Position numbers and translations under genes: made by a program. From assembly GCA_002345925.1 (NCBI GenBank), contig DDWM01000025.1:9186-56506 (forward strand): 47,321 nucleotides of DNA. The letters run 5' to 3'. Position 1 is the stretch's first letter; the number at the start of each line of letters is the position of its first letter. Under the pieces are notes generated by a model. The model saw only the letters and a program-made list of their open reading frames with translations, did not search any database and was not told where the DNA came from. Below are positions 36,014-44,023 of the stretch, in pieces. This DNA is from Actinobacteria bacterium UBA2286. Its GTDB lineage: Bacteria; Actinomycetota; Coriobacteriia; Anaerosomatales; Anaerosomataceae.

Positions 36014-37279
36014 CTACGAATCGCCCCCGGTTGACCGCCAGTCATTGGTAACGCCGTTGACCTTCCAGCCAACTCCTTCGCGAACCAGAGACACCTTGTA
36101 AGTGAGAGGAGCGCCCTTGTCCAGCACTATCGTGACGTCGACCGTAGAGGTCTTCGCACTTCGCTCTATGCCGTCTACGGTATAGGACGCGAATTCCGGC
36201 GGAAGGTTGCTCATCTCCTTCTCAACGTCGGCCGAAGGAACGGCGACCCAGTAGGACTCAACAGCCTCGCCACCCCTGTGAGAGGCCAGCAGTTTGTTCA
36301 CAGTCATGGTCTGCGTGGGATATCCAAGGCCACTTAGCCACGCAAAAGCGATCGCACCAGCAACTATGAGCGCGCCCGTGACCCAAATCGCGGCGCCAAC
36401 CCACGCTTTCTTGCCTGACTTACGGACCTTTCGCTCCTCCTTGCGAGTTTCACGATCGACCACTCGCATCTCATCGTCAGTGCGCCGGAAGAAGACCGAC
36501 ACCTCATCATCGCCGTCTGCGGCAGAGCCGTCATCGAACACGGGAGGCATCTCACCCGTACTCCAGCCTTCGACGACCTGCGGTGACTCCATGGCCTTCC
36601 GCGACGACTCGGCGGCGGCGGCTGCAGCACCGGTCAGCTCGTAACCGAATTCCGAGACCGAACGATCAAATGCCCTCATGGCACTCGCATTGTTACCAAG
36701 TGACGCGTACGCAAGACCCATGTTGGCGGCCGCACGACCTCTGCCGCTGTAGTCCTCGATATCAAGTGCGGCGCGGTATGCCTCGACCGCGTCTTCTGGT
36801 CGTCCGAGGGCCATGAAGCACAGTCCGAGGTTGTTGAGTGCCTTACCGGGCTCCGGGTTGGCATCGTCGAGCGCTGCACGACGATACGAATCCCCGGCTT
36901 CTTCGATAAGCCCGAGTTCGAACTGAGCGCTGGCCAAGCCCTGAAGCGCCTTGTAGCGCGAACCGTACATGGGGTCATCGAGCGCTCGCTTGTAAGCCGC
37001 AAGCGCACGATCATGCATCCCGATTTGGCAAAACGCCAAGCCGAGATTCGCATTCACAGCGGCGGCCTTGGAGTAGCTCTCGTCCTCAAGTGCCTTCTCA
37101 TAGACGGTGGCAGCATCGTCGAAACGCTTCAAACGAATCAGAGCGTTGCCAGCCAGGTGATATGGCTCACCACTCTCTTCTCCATTCGCACCCGCCGCAG
37201 CTATGTACTCTCTTGCAGCCGTTCGCCAATCGCCAGCGGCGTACGCCGCGTCCGCTTGTTCCCTGTGTGTCTTGTCCAC
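36014..37279 (-). CDS. TPR-repeat protein with one membrane helix and extracytoplasmic C-terminal domain
   Basis: The 421-residue protein has about five TPR-like repeats at residues 10-215 (for example NALIRLKRFDDAATVYEKAL and NNLGLCFMALGRPEDAVEAY), a charged linker, one transmembrane helix at 292-316, and a C-terminal domain of about 100 residues resembling DUF4878-type domains. The TPR part should be cytoplasmic. Partner and function are unknown. Start GTG 37279 has GGAGG upstream. It follows the cyclophilin gene by 15 bases. Confidence 0.8.
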   Translation of the reverse strand: MDKTHREQADAAYAAGDWRTAAREYIAAAGANGEESGEPYHLAGNALIRLKRFDDAATVYEKALEDESYSKAAAVNANLGLAFCQIGMHDRALAAYKRALDDPMYGSRYKALQGLASAQFELGLIEEAGDSYRRAALDDANPEPGKALNNLGLCFMALGRPEDAVEAYRAALDIEDYSGRGRAAANMGLAYASLGNNASAMRAFDRSVSEFGYELTGAAAAAAESSRKAMESPQVVEGWSTGEMPPVFDDGSAADGDDEVSVFFRRTDDEMRVVDRETRKEERKVRKSGKKAWVGAAIWVTGALIVAGAIAFAWLSGLGYPTQTMTVNKLLASHRGGEAVESYWVAVPSADVEKEMSNLPPEFASYTVDGIERSAKTSTVDVTIVLDKGAPLTYKVSLVREGVGWKVNGVTNDWRSTGGDS

Positions 37280-37294
37280 AATCGCCTCCAGGCG

Positions 37295-37960
37295 CTACTG
37301 GCCTTCCTCGATGCGGACAGACTCCATGACGTCGCCGACCTTCGTCGCCTTGACCACATCCATCCCTTCGATGACCTGGCCAAAGACCGTGTACTGACCG
37401 TCAAGGAATGAGGCCGGCGCAAGGCAGATGTAGAACTGGGAACCGGCGGAATCCGGGCTCTGAGAGCGAGCCATCGCTACGGTGCCCTCAAGATGCGGTA
37501 CTTCGCTGAACTCAGCAGCCAGCGAGTACCCAGGACCGCCTGTGCCAACGGGGCCAGCACCGGTCTTAGAATTCGGATCGCCGCCCTGAATGACAAAACC
37601 GGGCTCGACGCGATGGAACGTGGTTCCATCGTAGAAGCCTGCGCGGGCAAGTTCGATATAGCTGGCAACGTGGTTTGGCGCGGCTTCCGGGTAGAACTTG
37701 AACTTGATGACCCCGCGGCTGGTCGTGATGACCGCGATCTCATCACCGGTGACCTTGACGTCAGAAACGTGCATTGTGCCCTCCTCGGAAGTTGGTGTTG
37801 ACTCGGCAGCCTCTGGCTTCGTCTGCGTTGATTCCTGATTTGCCGTATCTGTTGCGTTACCTGCGGACTTCTCGGCAGAACAGCCCTGCAGGCCGACTAC
37901 GATCAGTGTAAGTGCGATCACGAAAGCGACCGTGCCGCTTCGTTTGAGACGACTCTTCAT
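37295..37960 (-). CDS. Cyclophilin-type peptidyl-prolyl cis-trans isomerase, lipoprotein
   Basis: The protein has 221 residues. A lipobox LQGC (Cys27) after a hydrophobic segment directs it to the outer face of the membrane. A Thr/Ser/Glu-rich linker (about 30-60) precedes a PpiA-like domain with NHVASYIELARAGFYDGTTFHRV, FVIQGGDPN, GTVAMARSQSPDSAGSQFYI and FLDGQYTVFGQV. It catalyses prolyl isomerisation of exported proteins. ATG 37960 was preferred over one 14 codons earlier because of AGAGG upstream and normal signal length. Confidence 0.95.
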   Translation of the reverse strand: MKSRLKRSGTVAFVIALTLIVVGLQGCSAEKSAGNATDTANQESTQTKPEAAESTPTSEEGTMHVSDVKVTGDEIAVITTSRGVIKFKFYPEAAPNHVASYIELARAGFYDGTTFHRVEPGFVIQGGDPNSKTGAGPVGTGGPGYSLAAEFSEVPHLEGTVAMARSQSPDSAGSQFYICLAPASFLDGQYTVFGQVIEGMDVVKATKVGDVMESVRIEEGQ

Positions 37961-38010
37961 GCTTGTGGTTCCTCTCACAGTGCGCGTGACCGTATGACTC
38001 AAACCGCTTC

Positions 38011-38019
38011 ATTCTAGCA
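38011..38019 (-). promoter_or_regulatory. Candidate extended -10 of the cyclophilin gene
   Basis: TGC-TAGAAT (38019-38011) lies about 50 bases upstream of the cyclophilin ATG in the divergent intergenic region. TTGATG upstream is only 14 bases from it, so recognition would rest on the extended -10. Confidence 0.45.
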
Positions 38020-38086
38020 GTCTGCAGCGACATCAAGCATACCTATAACTGTACGCCGCAGTGTGGCCCGTGAGGAGAAGATGGTG

Positions 38087-38095
38087 TGCTATCTT
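38087..38095 (+). promoter_or_regulatory. Candidate extended -10 of the EF-G paralogue
   Basis: TGC-TATCTT lies about 120 bases upstream of the EF-G-like start, with no clear -35. The leader would hold paired CCCGGG words (38144-38149 and 38165-38170) that can form a short hairpin. No known riboswitch was recognised in this 253-base divergent region. Confidence 0.35.
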
Positions 38096-38213
38096 TTCAT
38101 TGCGTCGATTGAACTGCGACGCAAGACGTTCGGTGGTATTCCGCCCGGGAATTCAAACCTGGAGCCCGGGTGTGCGTCCTTTAGCGATCATTCGTCTTGA
38201 GGAGGAGATGCTC

Positions 38214-40277
38214 ATGGGAGCGTCAAGCACCGAGAAGGTCCGTAACGTCGTTCTTGTTGGCCATGGGGGCGCGGGAAAGACTTCTCTCGCCGAGGCAATG
38301 CTCTTCATGGCAGGCCAAACGAAGCGCCTCGGCAGCGTCGACGAGGGACACTCTACCCTCGACTACGACTCTGAAGAGATCAAGCGAAAGATGACCATCA
38401 ACCTCTCGCTTGCCCCGGTCCAGCACAACGGTGTGAAGATCAACATCATCGACACCCCCGGTTATGCAGACTTCGTGGGAGACGCAATCGCCGGCATGGA
38501 AGCCGCCGAGATGGCACTTTTCGTAGTCGACGCTATCTCGGGTCCACAGGTCCAGACCGTTCGGCTCTGGAAGCACGCTGGCGAGATGGGAATCGCGCGT
38601 GCTGTGTTCATCAATCGGATGGACAAAGAACACGCAGACTTCGACGCCGTGATGATGGCGCTCGAAGACGCATTCGGTCACCGCGTAGGTGCTGTGCAGC
38701 TCCCCCTTGGATCAGAGGCTGATTTCAGAGGCGTCGTAGACATCATCCGAATGAAGGCATACCACCACGAGGGTGATTCCGAGCAGATTCTCGAGATCCC
38801 GGCAGACATGGTGGATGCCGCTGAGGCCGCACGCGAGAAGCTCTGCGAACTCGTGGCCGAGGCTGATGACGAACTCATGGAGAAATTCCTCGAGGGCGAT
38901 CGCCTCAGCCAAGAAGAGCTGGAACGGCTTCTCGACGAAGCAATCGCTCAGGGAATGTTCATCCCGGTCTTCGTGGGCTCGGCAACGACGCTCCAGGGTG
39001 TCGAGGACCTGATGGATGAGATCTTCACCTTCTTCCCGCAGCCAACGGCCCATGGGCCACTCGTCACAGTCGACGACACCGAAGTCCCCTTCAGTGTTGA
39101 TGGAGACCTCGCGCTGCACGTCTTCAAGACCCTCTCGGACCCGTACGTTGGACGCCTCAGCTTCGTGAAAGTCGTCTCGGGCATCCTTACGCCGAACACA
39201 GAACTCATCAACTCGCGAACTACCAAGAAAGAGCGCGCGGGGCACATCTACAAACTCACGGGCAAAGACACGACCGATATGGAAGCGGTCCCCGCAGGCG
39301 ACATCGCGGTGCTGCCGAAGCTGTCCGACACACTGACCAACGACACCCTCTCGGCAAAGGGCGAGATCACCTTCCGACCGCTGCCGATTCCGGAACCGCT
39401 CTACCCTGTCTCGATCGTTGCGAAAACGAAAGCCGATGAAGACAAGCTCGGCACGAGCCTCAAGTCAATCGTGGATGAAGACCCGACGCTGACCATGCGG
39501 CGCGACGAGGAGACACACCAGACGGTGCTCTCGGGCATCGGCGACATGGCGATCGACGTTGTCCTCAGCAGGTTGCACGAACGCTTCCACGTTGAAGCTG
39601 AGCTGCAGGACCTCCGAATCCCATACCACGAGACCATCCGGAAGACGGCGCAGGCTCAGGGACGCCACAAGAAGCAGACGGGCGGCAGCGGCCAGTTTGG
39701 CGACTGCTGGATCCGACTTGAGCCCAACCCCGGCAAAGGATACGAGTTCGTCGACGAGATCGTTGGCGGACGCATTCCCCGTCAGTACATCCCTGCCGTC
39801 GACAAGGGAATCCAGGACACGATGGCCCACGGCGTTCTCGCCGGGTACCCGATGAATGACGTGAAGGCCGCCGTGTACGACGGCTCCTATCACGCGGTGG
39901 ACTCCTCCGAGATGGCCTTCCGCACGGCTGGCCGCATAGGATTCAAAGCCGCTGCCGAGAAGGCCGACATGGTCCTGCTCGAGCCGATCGCGAGCATGGT
40001 CATCGAGGTTCCCGAGGCGTACGCAGGTGCAGTGATGGGCGATATGTCCTCGCGCCGCGGTCGGATTCTCGGCATGGAGCCAACAGAGGACGGCTCGCAG
40101 AAGATCCGCGCCCAGGTACCGTACGTGGAAGTGGTGCACTACTCCCCCACGCTTCGCTCACTCTCGAGCGGCACGGGCTCGTACACGATCTCGATCGACT
40201 CATACGAGGACGTGCCTCGCGAGATGTCCGCGAAGATAATCGAGCAGCACGAGAAGGAGAAAGCCGAGGAGCACTAG
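38214..40277 (+). CDS. Elongation factor G paralogue (EF-G-2/FusA2 type)
   Basis: The 687-residue translational GTPase has domains G, II, III, IV and V. G1 is GHGGAGKT (16-24), the switch I region reads RKMTIN, G3 is DTPGYADF with Tyr84, and G4 is NRMD. The EF-G catalytic His of DTPGH is Tyr here, as in EF-G-2 proteins of Thermus and relatives, so ribosome-stimulated GTP hydrolysis may differ. The main fusA is presumably elsewhere. ATG 38214 has GGAGG eight bases upstream; ATG 38208 lies against the same site. It is the first plus-strand gene. Confidence 0.93.
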   Translation: MGASSTEKVRNVVLVGHGGAGKTSLAEAMLFMAGQTKRLGSVDEGHSTLDYDSEEIKRKMTINLSLAPVQHNGVKINIIDTPGYADFVGDAIAGMEAAEMALFVVDAISGPQVQTVRLWKHAGEMGIARAVFINRMDKEHADFDAVMMALEDAFGHRVGAVQLPLGSEADFRGVVDIIRMKAYHHEGDSEQILEIPADMVDAAEAAREKLCELVAEADDELMEKFLEGDRLSQEELERLLDEAIAQGMFIPVFVGSATTLQGVEDLMDEIFTFFPQPTAHGPLVTVDDTEVPFSVDGDLALHVFKTLSDPYVGRLSFVKVVSGILTPNTELINSRTTKKERAGHIYKLTGKDTTDMEAVPAGDIAVLPKLSDTLTNDTLSAKGEITFRPLPIPEPLYPVSIVAKTKADEDKLGTSLKSIVDEDPTLTMRRDEETHQTVLSGIGDMAIDVVLSRLHERFHVEAELQDLRIPYHETIRKTAQAQGRHKKQTGGSGQFGDCWIRLEPNPGKGYEFVDEIVGGRIPRQYIPAVDKGIQDTMAHGVLAGYPMNDVKAAVYDGSYHAVDSSEMAFRTAGRIGFKAAAEKADMVLLEPIASMVIEVPEAYAGAVMGDMSSRRGRILGMEPTEDGSQKIRAQVPYVEVVHYSPTLRSLSSGTGSYTISIDSYEDVPREMSAKIIEQHEKEKAEEH

Positions 40278-40293
40278 CTCGCCGAACGCAAAG

Positions 40294-40330
40294 CGAAGGC
40301 CCGGCCGCTGTGGCCGGGCCTTCGTCGTTT
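40294..40330 (+). terminator. Terminator shared by the EF-G paralogue and tRNA-Arg
   Basis: CGAAGGCCCGGCC and its complement form a 13-bp stem with a 5-base loop, followed by TCGTTT on the plus strand. In the other direction CTTTGCGTT follows. It lies 17 bases past the EF-G-like stop and close to the tRNA-Arg 3' end, and probably works both ways. Confidence 0.85.
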
Positions 40331-40336
40331 CCGGAT

Positions 40337-40412
40337 TGGTGCCCCCTGCAGGATTCGAACCTGCGACCTTCTGCTCCGGAGGCAGACGCTCTATCCCCTG
40401 AGCTAAGGAGGC
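40337..40412 (-). tRNA. tRNA-Arg (anticodon CCG)
   Basis: The 76-base cloverleaf has acceptor GCCTCCT/AGGGGGC, D-arm GCTC...GAGC, anticodon stem TCTGC/GCAGA with loop CTCCGGA (anticodon CCG, reading CGG), T-arm GCAGG TTCGAAT CCTGC, and an encoded CCA. It is the only minus-strand element in the plus-strand EF-G/dagK/plsY island. Confidence 0.97.
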
Positions 40413-40441
40413 AACTGCGGGCTCCGGCGAGCCGCCCGAGA

Positions 40442-40471
40442 ACAGTAGCATACAAACTGAGCCGTTTCCAA
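40442..40471 (-). promoter_or_regulatory. Promoter of tRNA-Arg
   Basis: TTGGAA (40471-40466) and TACTGT (40447-40442) are 18 bases apart, with TGC before the -10. The -10 lies about 30 bases from the tRNA 5' end, a normal distance with a short leader. Confidence 0.5.
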
Positions 40472-40556
40472 CCCGAGCGCCAGTCGCTATTCTTGACGAA
40501 GTGAACGCGCTCGACGCAAATGCAAAGACAGTCGCACATCGATTCGAGGAGAGCGC

Positions 40557-41462
40557 ATGTCCCTCGGCAGGACGCTCGTTATCATCAACCCGGAGGCCCG
40601 TCACGGCGAGACCGCCGCATTGATTCCTGTGGTGGAGCAGTTGCTCGGCAGCATCCCGCATGACTCGGTCGTCACAGAGCACACCGGTCACGCGGCCGAA
40701 CTCGCGGAAGCTGCCGAGGGATACGACGTGGTCGTCGCCGTCGGCGGGGACGGTACCGTTCACGAAGTCATGAACGGTCTCATGGCTCACCCGGCCGAGC
40801 GCAGGCCTGTCCTTGGACTGCTGCCTACCGGCTCAGGCAACGACACTCGCAGGACCCTTGGCGTCCCAACTGAGCTTGCCGAGGCTGTCGTCGTACTTGG
40901 CACGGGCGTGCGTAAGCGCTTCGACGTGGGACTCTGCAATGGCGTCTATTTCAACAACAGTTTCGCGGCCGGTCTCGACGCCAAGGTTACTGCCAAGGCG
41001 GTCGAGTACAAAGTCACCACCAAGCGAGACGGACTGTGGCTCTACCTCACCGCGCTGCTGCACGTGCTCTTCAAGGATCTTGGCAGCTTCCCGGTAAGAA
41101 TCGCCTTCGATGGCGAGCCCCCGGCGGAGCATGACACACTCATCATCGCTGTGACCCAGGGGCGCACGTACGGTGGAGGTTTCCTCATCACTCCTGATGC
41201 GATTGCCGATGACGGCATCTTCGATGTCTGCATGATCGACCCACTGTCCCTCCCCGAGGCGCTCATGCGTCTGCCATTCGTGATAGCCGGCAAACACACC
41301 AAGATGAAGCCCGTGCACATGTCCCGGCACACATCGGTCACCATCGACAGCGACTGCCCGATACCCGCTCAGATCGACGGCGAAGTCCTCTACGAGCCGA
41401 GATATGAGATCACGATGCTGGCCGGCGCGATCGAATGCATCGTCCCCAGGCCGCCTCGATGA
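40557..41462 (+). CDS. Diacylglycerol/lipid kinase family protein (YegS/DgkB-like)
   Basis: The 301-residue soluble lipid kinase of the DAGK catalytic family shows VVVAVGGDGTVHEVMNGL (about 60-78) for ATP binding, PTGSGND near residue 97, and the C-terminal GGGFLITPDAIADDGIFDVC segment. It may phosphorylate diacylglycerol to recycle it to phosphatidate, which fits its overlap with plsY. The lipid substrate is unproven. ATG 40557 has GAGGAG six bases upstream. Confidence 0.92.
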   Translation: MSLGRTLVIINPEARHGETAALIPVVEQLLGSIPHDSVVTEHTGHAAELAEAAEGYDVVVAVGGDGTVHEVMNGLMAHPAERRPVLGLLPTGSGNDTRRTLGVPTELAEAVVVLGTGVRKRFDVGLCNGVYFNNSFAAGLDAKVTAKAVEYKVTTKRDGLWLYLTALLHVLFKDLGSFPVRIAFDGEPPAEHDTLIIAVTQGRTYGGGFLITPDAIADDGIFDVCMIDPLSLPEALMRLPFVIAGKHTKMKPVHMSRHTSVTIDSDCPIPAQIDGEVLYEPRYEITMLAGAIECIVPRPPR

Positions 41463-42118
41463 ACACCCCGCTCACGCTCCTGTCGGTGGCAGCCGCTGCG
41501 TACCTGATCGGCTCGCTTCCATTCGCATACACGATCACCCGACTCGTGACAGGCGAGGACATCACCACGCATGGCACCGGCAACATCGGAGCAATGAATG
41601 TCCGCCGGACGACCGGCTCATGGGGCTGGTTCATCGTAGCTATGCTCTGTGACATCCTCAAAGGCCTTGTGCCGGTACTTGCGGCGGCGTGGCTGGCGAG
41701 CCTGCTAAGCGGCACAACGGCGCTCTCAATGCCCGCACGGCAGGCCGCCCTCGCCGGCGCTGTCCTTGGGCACAACTACTCGGTTTGGATGGCCATCAAG
41801 CGACACCGTTTCGTCCGCACCGGCAAGGGCCTCGCAACCGGCGGTGGCGCACTGCTCGCCTACGACTGGCGCTACGCAATCGCGGTAGTCGTTATTGCGC
41901 TTTTGGTTATCGCGATAACCAAATACATGATGGCGGGACAAGTGGCGGCAGCATTGTCGCTGCCGATCGTGGCCCTCGCGCTTGGCTCGGCGGATTGGCC
42001 GTTCGCGCTCGTCATGGGACTCGTCGTCTACGCGGCACACCACAAGCGGTTCGTCGGCATGCTCAATGGACGGGAGCCCAAGCTCTACATCCAGGACCGC
42101 ATGGGCCCGCAGGGCTGA
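41459..42118 (+). CDS. plsY: Acyl-phosphate:glycerol-3-phosphate acyltransferase PlsY
   Basis: The 219-residue membrane enzyme makes lysophosphatidate from acyl-phosphate. Motifs are GSLPFAYTI near 17, HGTGNIGAMNVRR (about 38-50), LGHNYSVW near 110, and GKGLATGGGALL near 126. The G-x-N-I-G-A-T/M-N-V block and the GHN and GKG sites match the family. ATG overlaps the DAG kinase stop as ATGA, so the two lipid genes are coupled. Confidence 0.95.
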   Translation: MNTPLTLLSVAAAAYLIGSLPFAYTITRLVTGEDITTHGTGNIGAMNVRRTTGSWGWFIVAMLCDILKGLVPVLAAAWLASLLSGTTALSMPARQAALAGAVLGHNYSVWMAIKRHRFVRTGKGLATGGGALLAYDWRYAIAVVVIALLVIAITKYMMAGQVAAALSLPIVALALGSADWPFALVMGLVVYAAHHKRFVGMLNGREPKLYIQDRMGPQG

Positions 42119-42124
42119 GAACGC

Positions 42125-42161
42125 AACGAAGGCCGAGCGAATCGCCCGGCCTTCGTTCTTT
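42125..42161 (+). terminator. Terminator after plsY
   Basis: AACGAAGGCCG and its complement form an 11-bp stem with an 11-base loop, followed by TTCTTT. It sits between convergent plsY and the ferredoxin gene and may stop transcription from both sides. Confidence 0.85.
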
Positions 42162-42179
42162 GCGCAGAGTGCGCTGTGA

Positions 42180-42356
42180 TTAAGCGAGCGTGATCGCTTC
42201 GCTCGGGCACACGTCCTGGCAGGTGCCGCACTCGGTGCAATCATCCGGGCGAGCCAGAACAGCAACGTCATCAAGGTCGAGCGCGCTTGTGGGGCACTCG
42301 TCAACGCAAATTCCACAGGCCGTACAAAGATCAGCATCCACAACAGGCTTACCCAT
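42180..42356 (-). CDS. Small 2[4Fe-4S] ferredoxin
   Basis: The 58-residue protein, below many gene-caller cut-offs, begins MGKPVVDADLC. It has two clostridial-type cluster sites, CTACGICVDECP and CTECGTCQDVCP, in the usual internal duplication. It can carry low-potential electrons, for example for the Rnf complex or other oxidoreductases in this window. ATG 42356 has AAGGA nine bases upstream. A hairpin (42380-42398) lies in the 91-base leader after the BshC-like gene. Confidence 0.93.
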   Translation of the reverse strand: MGKPVVDADLCTACGICVDECPTSALDLDDVAVLARPDDCTECGTCQDVCPSEAITLA

Positions 42357-42379
42357 GCTTCAGGTCCTTTCCAGTCGGC

Positions 42380-42398
42380 ACACGGCACGTCGCCGTGT
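42380..42398 (-). terminator. Hairpin in the ferredoxin leader
   Basis: ACACGGC and GCCGTGT pair around a 5-base loop between the BshC-like gene and the ferredoxin gene. There is no T-tract. It could be a weak terminator or RNA-processing element separating ferredoxin levels from the upstream genes. Confidence 0.4.
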
Positions 42399-42447
42399 CA
42401 GATTCCGCACCATGATACACCGGCGAGCGTGTTCGGCTACTACCGAT

Positions 42448-44016
42448 CTAGCGAACCTTGTCTGCTACCTCGAGCGGATCCCAAAGGCAGAACGGATACG
42501 TCCGGTCTGTGAGGACCTCTCCGACATCCCTGAGCGTCTTGAGCTCCTCAAGTTCAGCCTCGGTCTGAAGCACCAACGGCCGCATCAGCTCGGCCATCTC
42601 AGCGTTCAGTGCCCGTATCCGAAAACCGATCGCTTTCTTGTCGGCGTCAGGACGGGCGATAGCGAGCACAAGGTCGCACTTCTCGGCAGCCATGGTCGTC
42701 GCCCGCTGACGCTCCGAGAGGTCCTCGAACTCGATCTCCCCCATCAGCTGATCCGGGTTGTGCGAGAGCCGGTTGAGCCGCTGTTCCATCTCGGCGACTT
42801 CTTCATCTGTCACCACGTGTGCGCCGAGCGGCAGATACAAAGTCATCGACGCCACGACGAAGCGTGGCGGCTCTATTCCGAAGAACCGGGCAATGACACC
42901 GTCGGTGACCTGATCGTAACGACCGCCGCCGACGCCGTGGATGAAGAGGTCCGACACGAACACCCGCTCGAACATCGTGAGCGCAAGTGCCTTCGGGGCG
43001 ATCAGGAGGCCCGCATCGTACAGCTTCTCGAACGCATCATCCGCTTCAAGGCTCAGCTCAGCGATGACTTCACCGTCAGCAAACAGCGCGGGAGAAGCGC
43101 CCGTACGCGCCCAGACCGTGCGCCGACGATCGTCCGCAATGAGCCAGAGCGGGAGCTCGACGAGTTCGCCAGCGAGCCCGAGGTCAGGAAACGGTTGTGC
43201 CGAAGAACGCGTCCCCGTTCGCTCCCGAAACGACGCCAGCTCGGCGTTGTACGCGGTAGCAAATCGATGCGCATCGAGCGCCAGATGCGTGACGAACCGC
43301 ATGAACGACGGTCGCGTGGCCTGACGAGACAACGGTAGCTCAAGGTACGTCGTGCCTGCAGCGGCCTCGTAGCGTCGCCGTGCAATCGTTATGGCCGAGG
43401 CAAGATCGTCGCTCTCGGCAGAGGCGGAAGCGAGCGCGTCGCAGAAGCCGCTGAAGTGCCGCACCAGAGCCGGTGCCGGCAGTGTCTCTAGGGCCCGAAG
43501 GCCCGAATCGCGAAACGCAGCGATAGCGTCCGGTTCAGGAGCCGGCGTGCACGCGAAGCACCCGTCGGGTCCTGACTCGGCAAGCACCGCTGAACAGCGT
43601 CCGACTCCCGCCCTGAAGCATGGTGTACGGAGCTCTACTTGTCCGAAGCCGTCTGAGTCGACGACCACATCGACCGCGGTCGCGCCAAGCTCATCGGCCA
43701 AACGCTGGAGCAAGAAGTCCTTCACCCAGATTCCGGGGTGATACAGCTCGGGCTGATGGCCGGTCATGACGATGAGCGTGTCGGGTGCTCCAGGCGCCGC
43801 GACATCCACGCCTAGCCCTGCCGAGAACTCCTCGGCGGCTGAAAGCGCCTCAGCCCGTGCAAGGGTGCGAAGTTCGTGAAGGGGCAAGCCCGCTATGATG
43901 CCATCCCAGTCAGATGCTGCTATCGCATTGCGTTTGGCGATTTCTGCCCAGGTGGAGTACGCAGGCTCGGTCAAGACCTCGCCGTGTCCCACTGGTGTTT
44001 GTCGTCTCACTCGCAT
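42448..44016 (-). CDS. Divergent BshC-like protein (putative cysteine-adding enzyme), function unproven
   Basis: The protein has 522 residues. The segment VMTGHQPELYHPGIWVKD (about 83-100) followed by an alpha/beta stretch ending VVVDSDG (117-123) resembles the BshC pattern TG(Q)QPGL...K...DxDxD around the nucleotide-like pocket, but key residues differ. BshC is proposed to add cysteine to glucosamine-malate in bacillithiol synthesis. Seven bases separate it from a BshB1-type deacetylase gene, which supports a related pathway. The true substrate could differ. ATG 44016 has AGGTGA four bases upstream. The upstream start and length (BshC is about 540) fit. Confidence 0.5.
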   Translation of the reverse strand: MRVRRQTPVGHGEVLTEPAYSTWAEIAKRNAIAASDWDGIIAGLPLHELRTLARAEALSAAEEFSAGLGVDVAAPGAPDTLIVMTGHQPELYHPGIWVKDFLLQRLADELGATAVDVVVDSDGFGQVELRTPCFRAGVGRCSAVLAESGPDGCFACTPAPEPDAIAAFRDSGLRALETLPAPALVRHFSGFCDALASASAESDDLASAITIARRRYEAAAGTTYLELPLSRQATRPSFMRFVTHLALDAHRFATAYNAELASFRERTGTRSSAQPFPDLGLAGELVELPLWLIADDRRRTVWARTGASPALFADGEVIAELSLEADDAFEKLYDAGLLIAPKALALTMFERVFVSDLFIHGVGGGRYDQVTDGVIARFFGIEPPRFVVASMTLYLPLGAHVVTDEEVAEMEQRLNRLSHNPDQLMGEIEFEDLSERQRATTMAAEKCDLVLAIARPDADKKAIGFRIRALNAEMAELMRPLVLQTEAELEELKTLRDVGEVLTDRTYPFCLWDPLEVADKVR

Positions 44017-44023
44017 GGCATGA

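Noticed and set aside
38061..38213. Longer N-terminus for the EF-G paralogue
   Set aside because: The extra 51 codons include no conserved EF-G sequence and cover the promoter-like region; GGAGG just before 38208/38214 marks the start.
42448..44016. Plain BshC annotation
   Set aside because: Only the TG-Q-P-x-L region and general layout match; the DHD-type motif is changed, so the label was kept at BshC-like.
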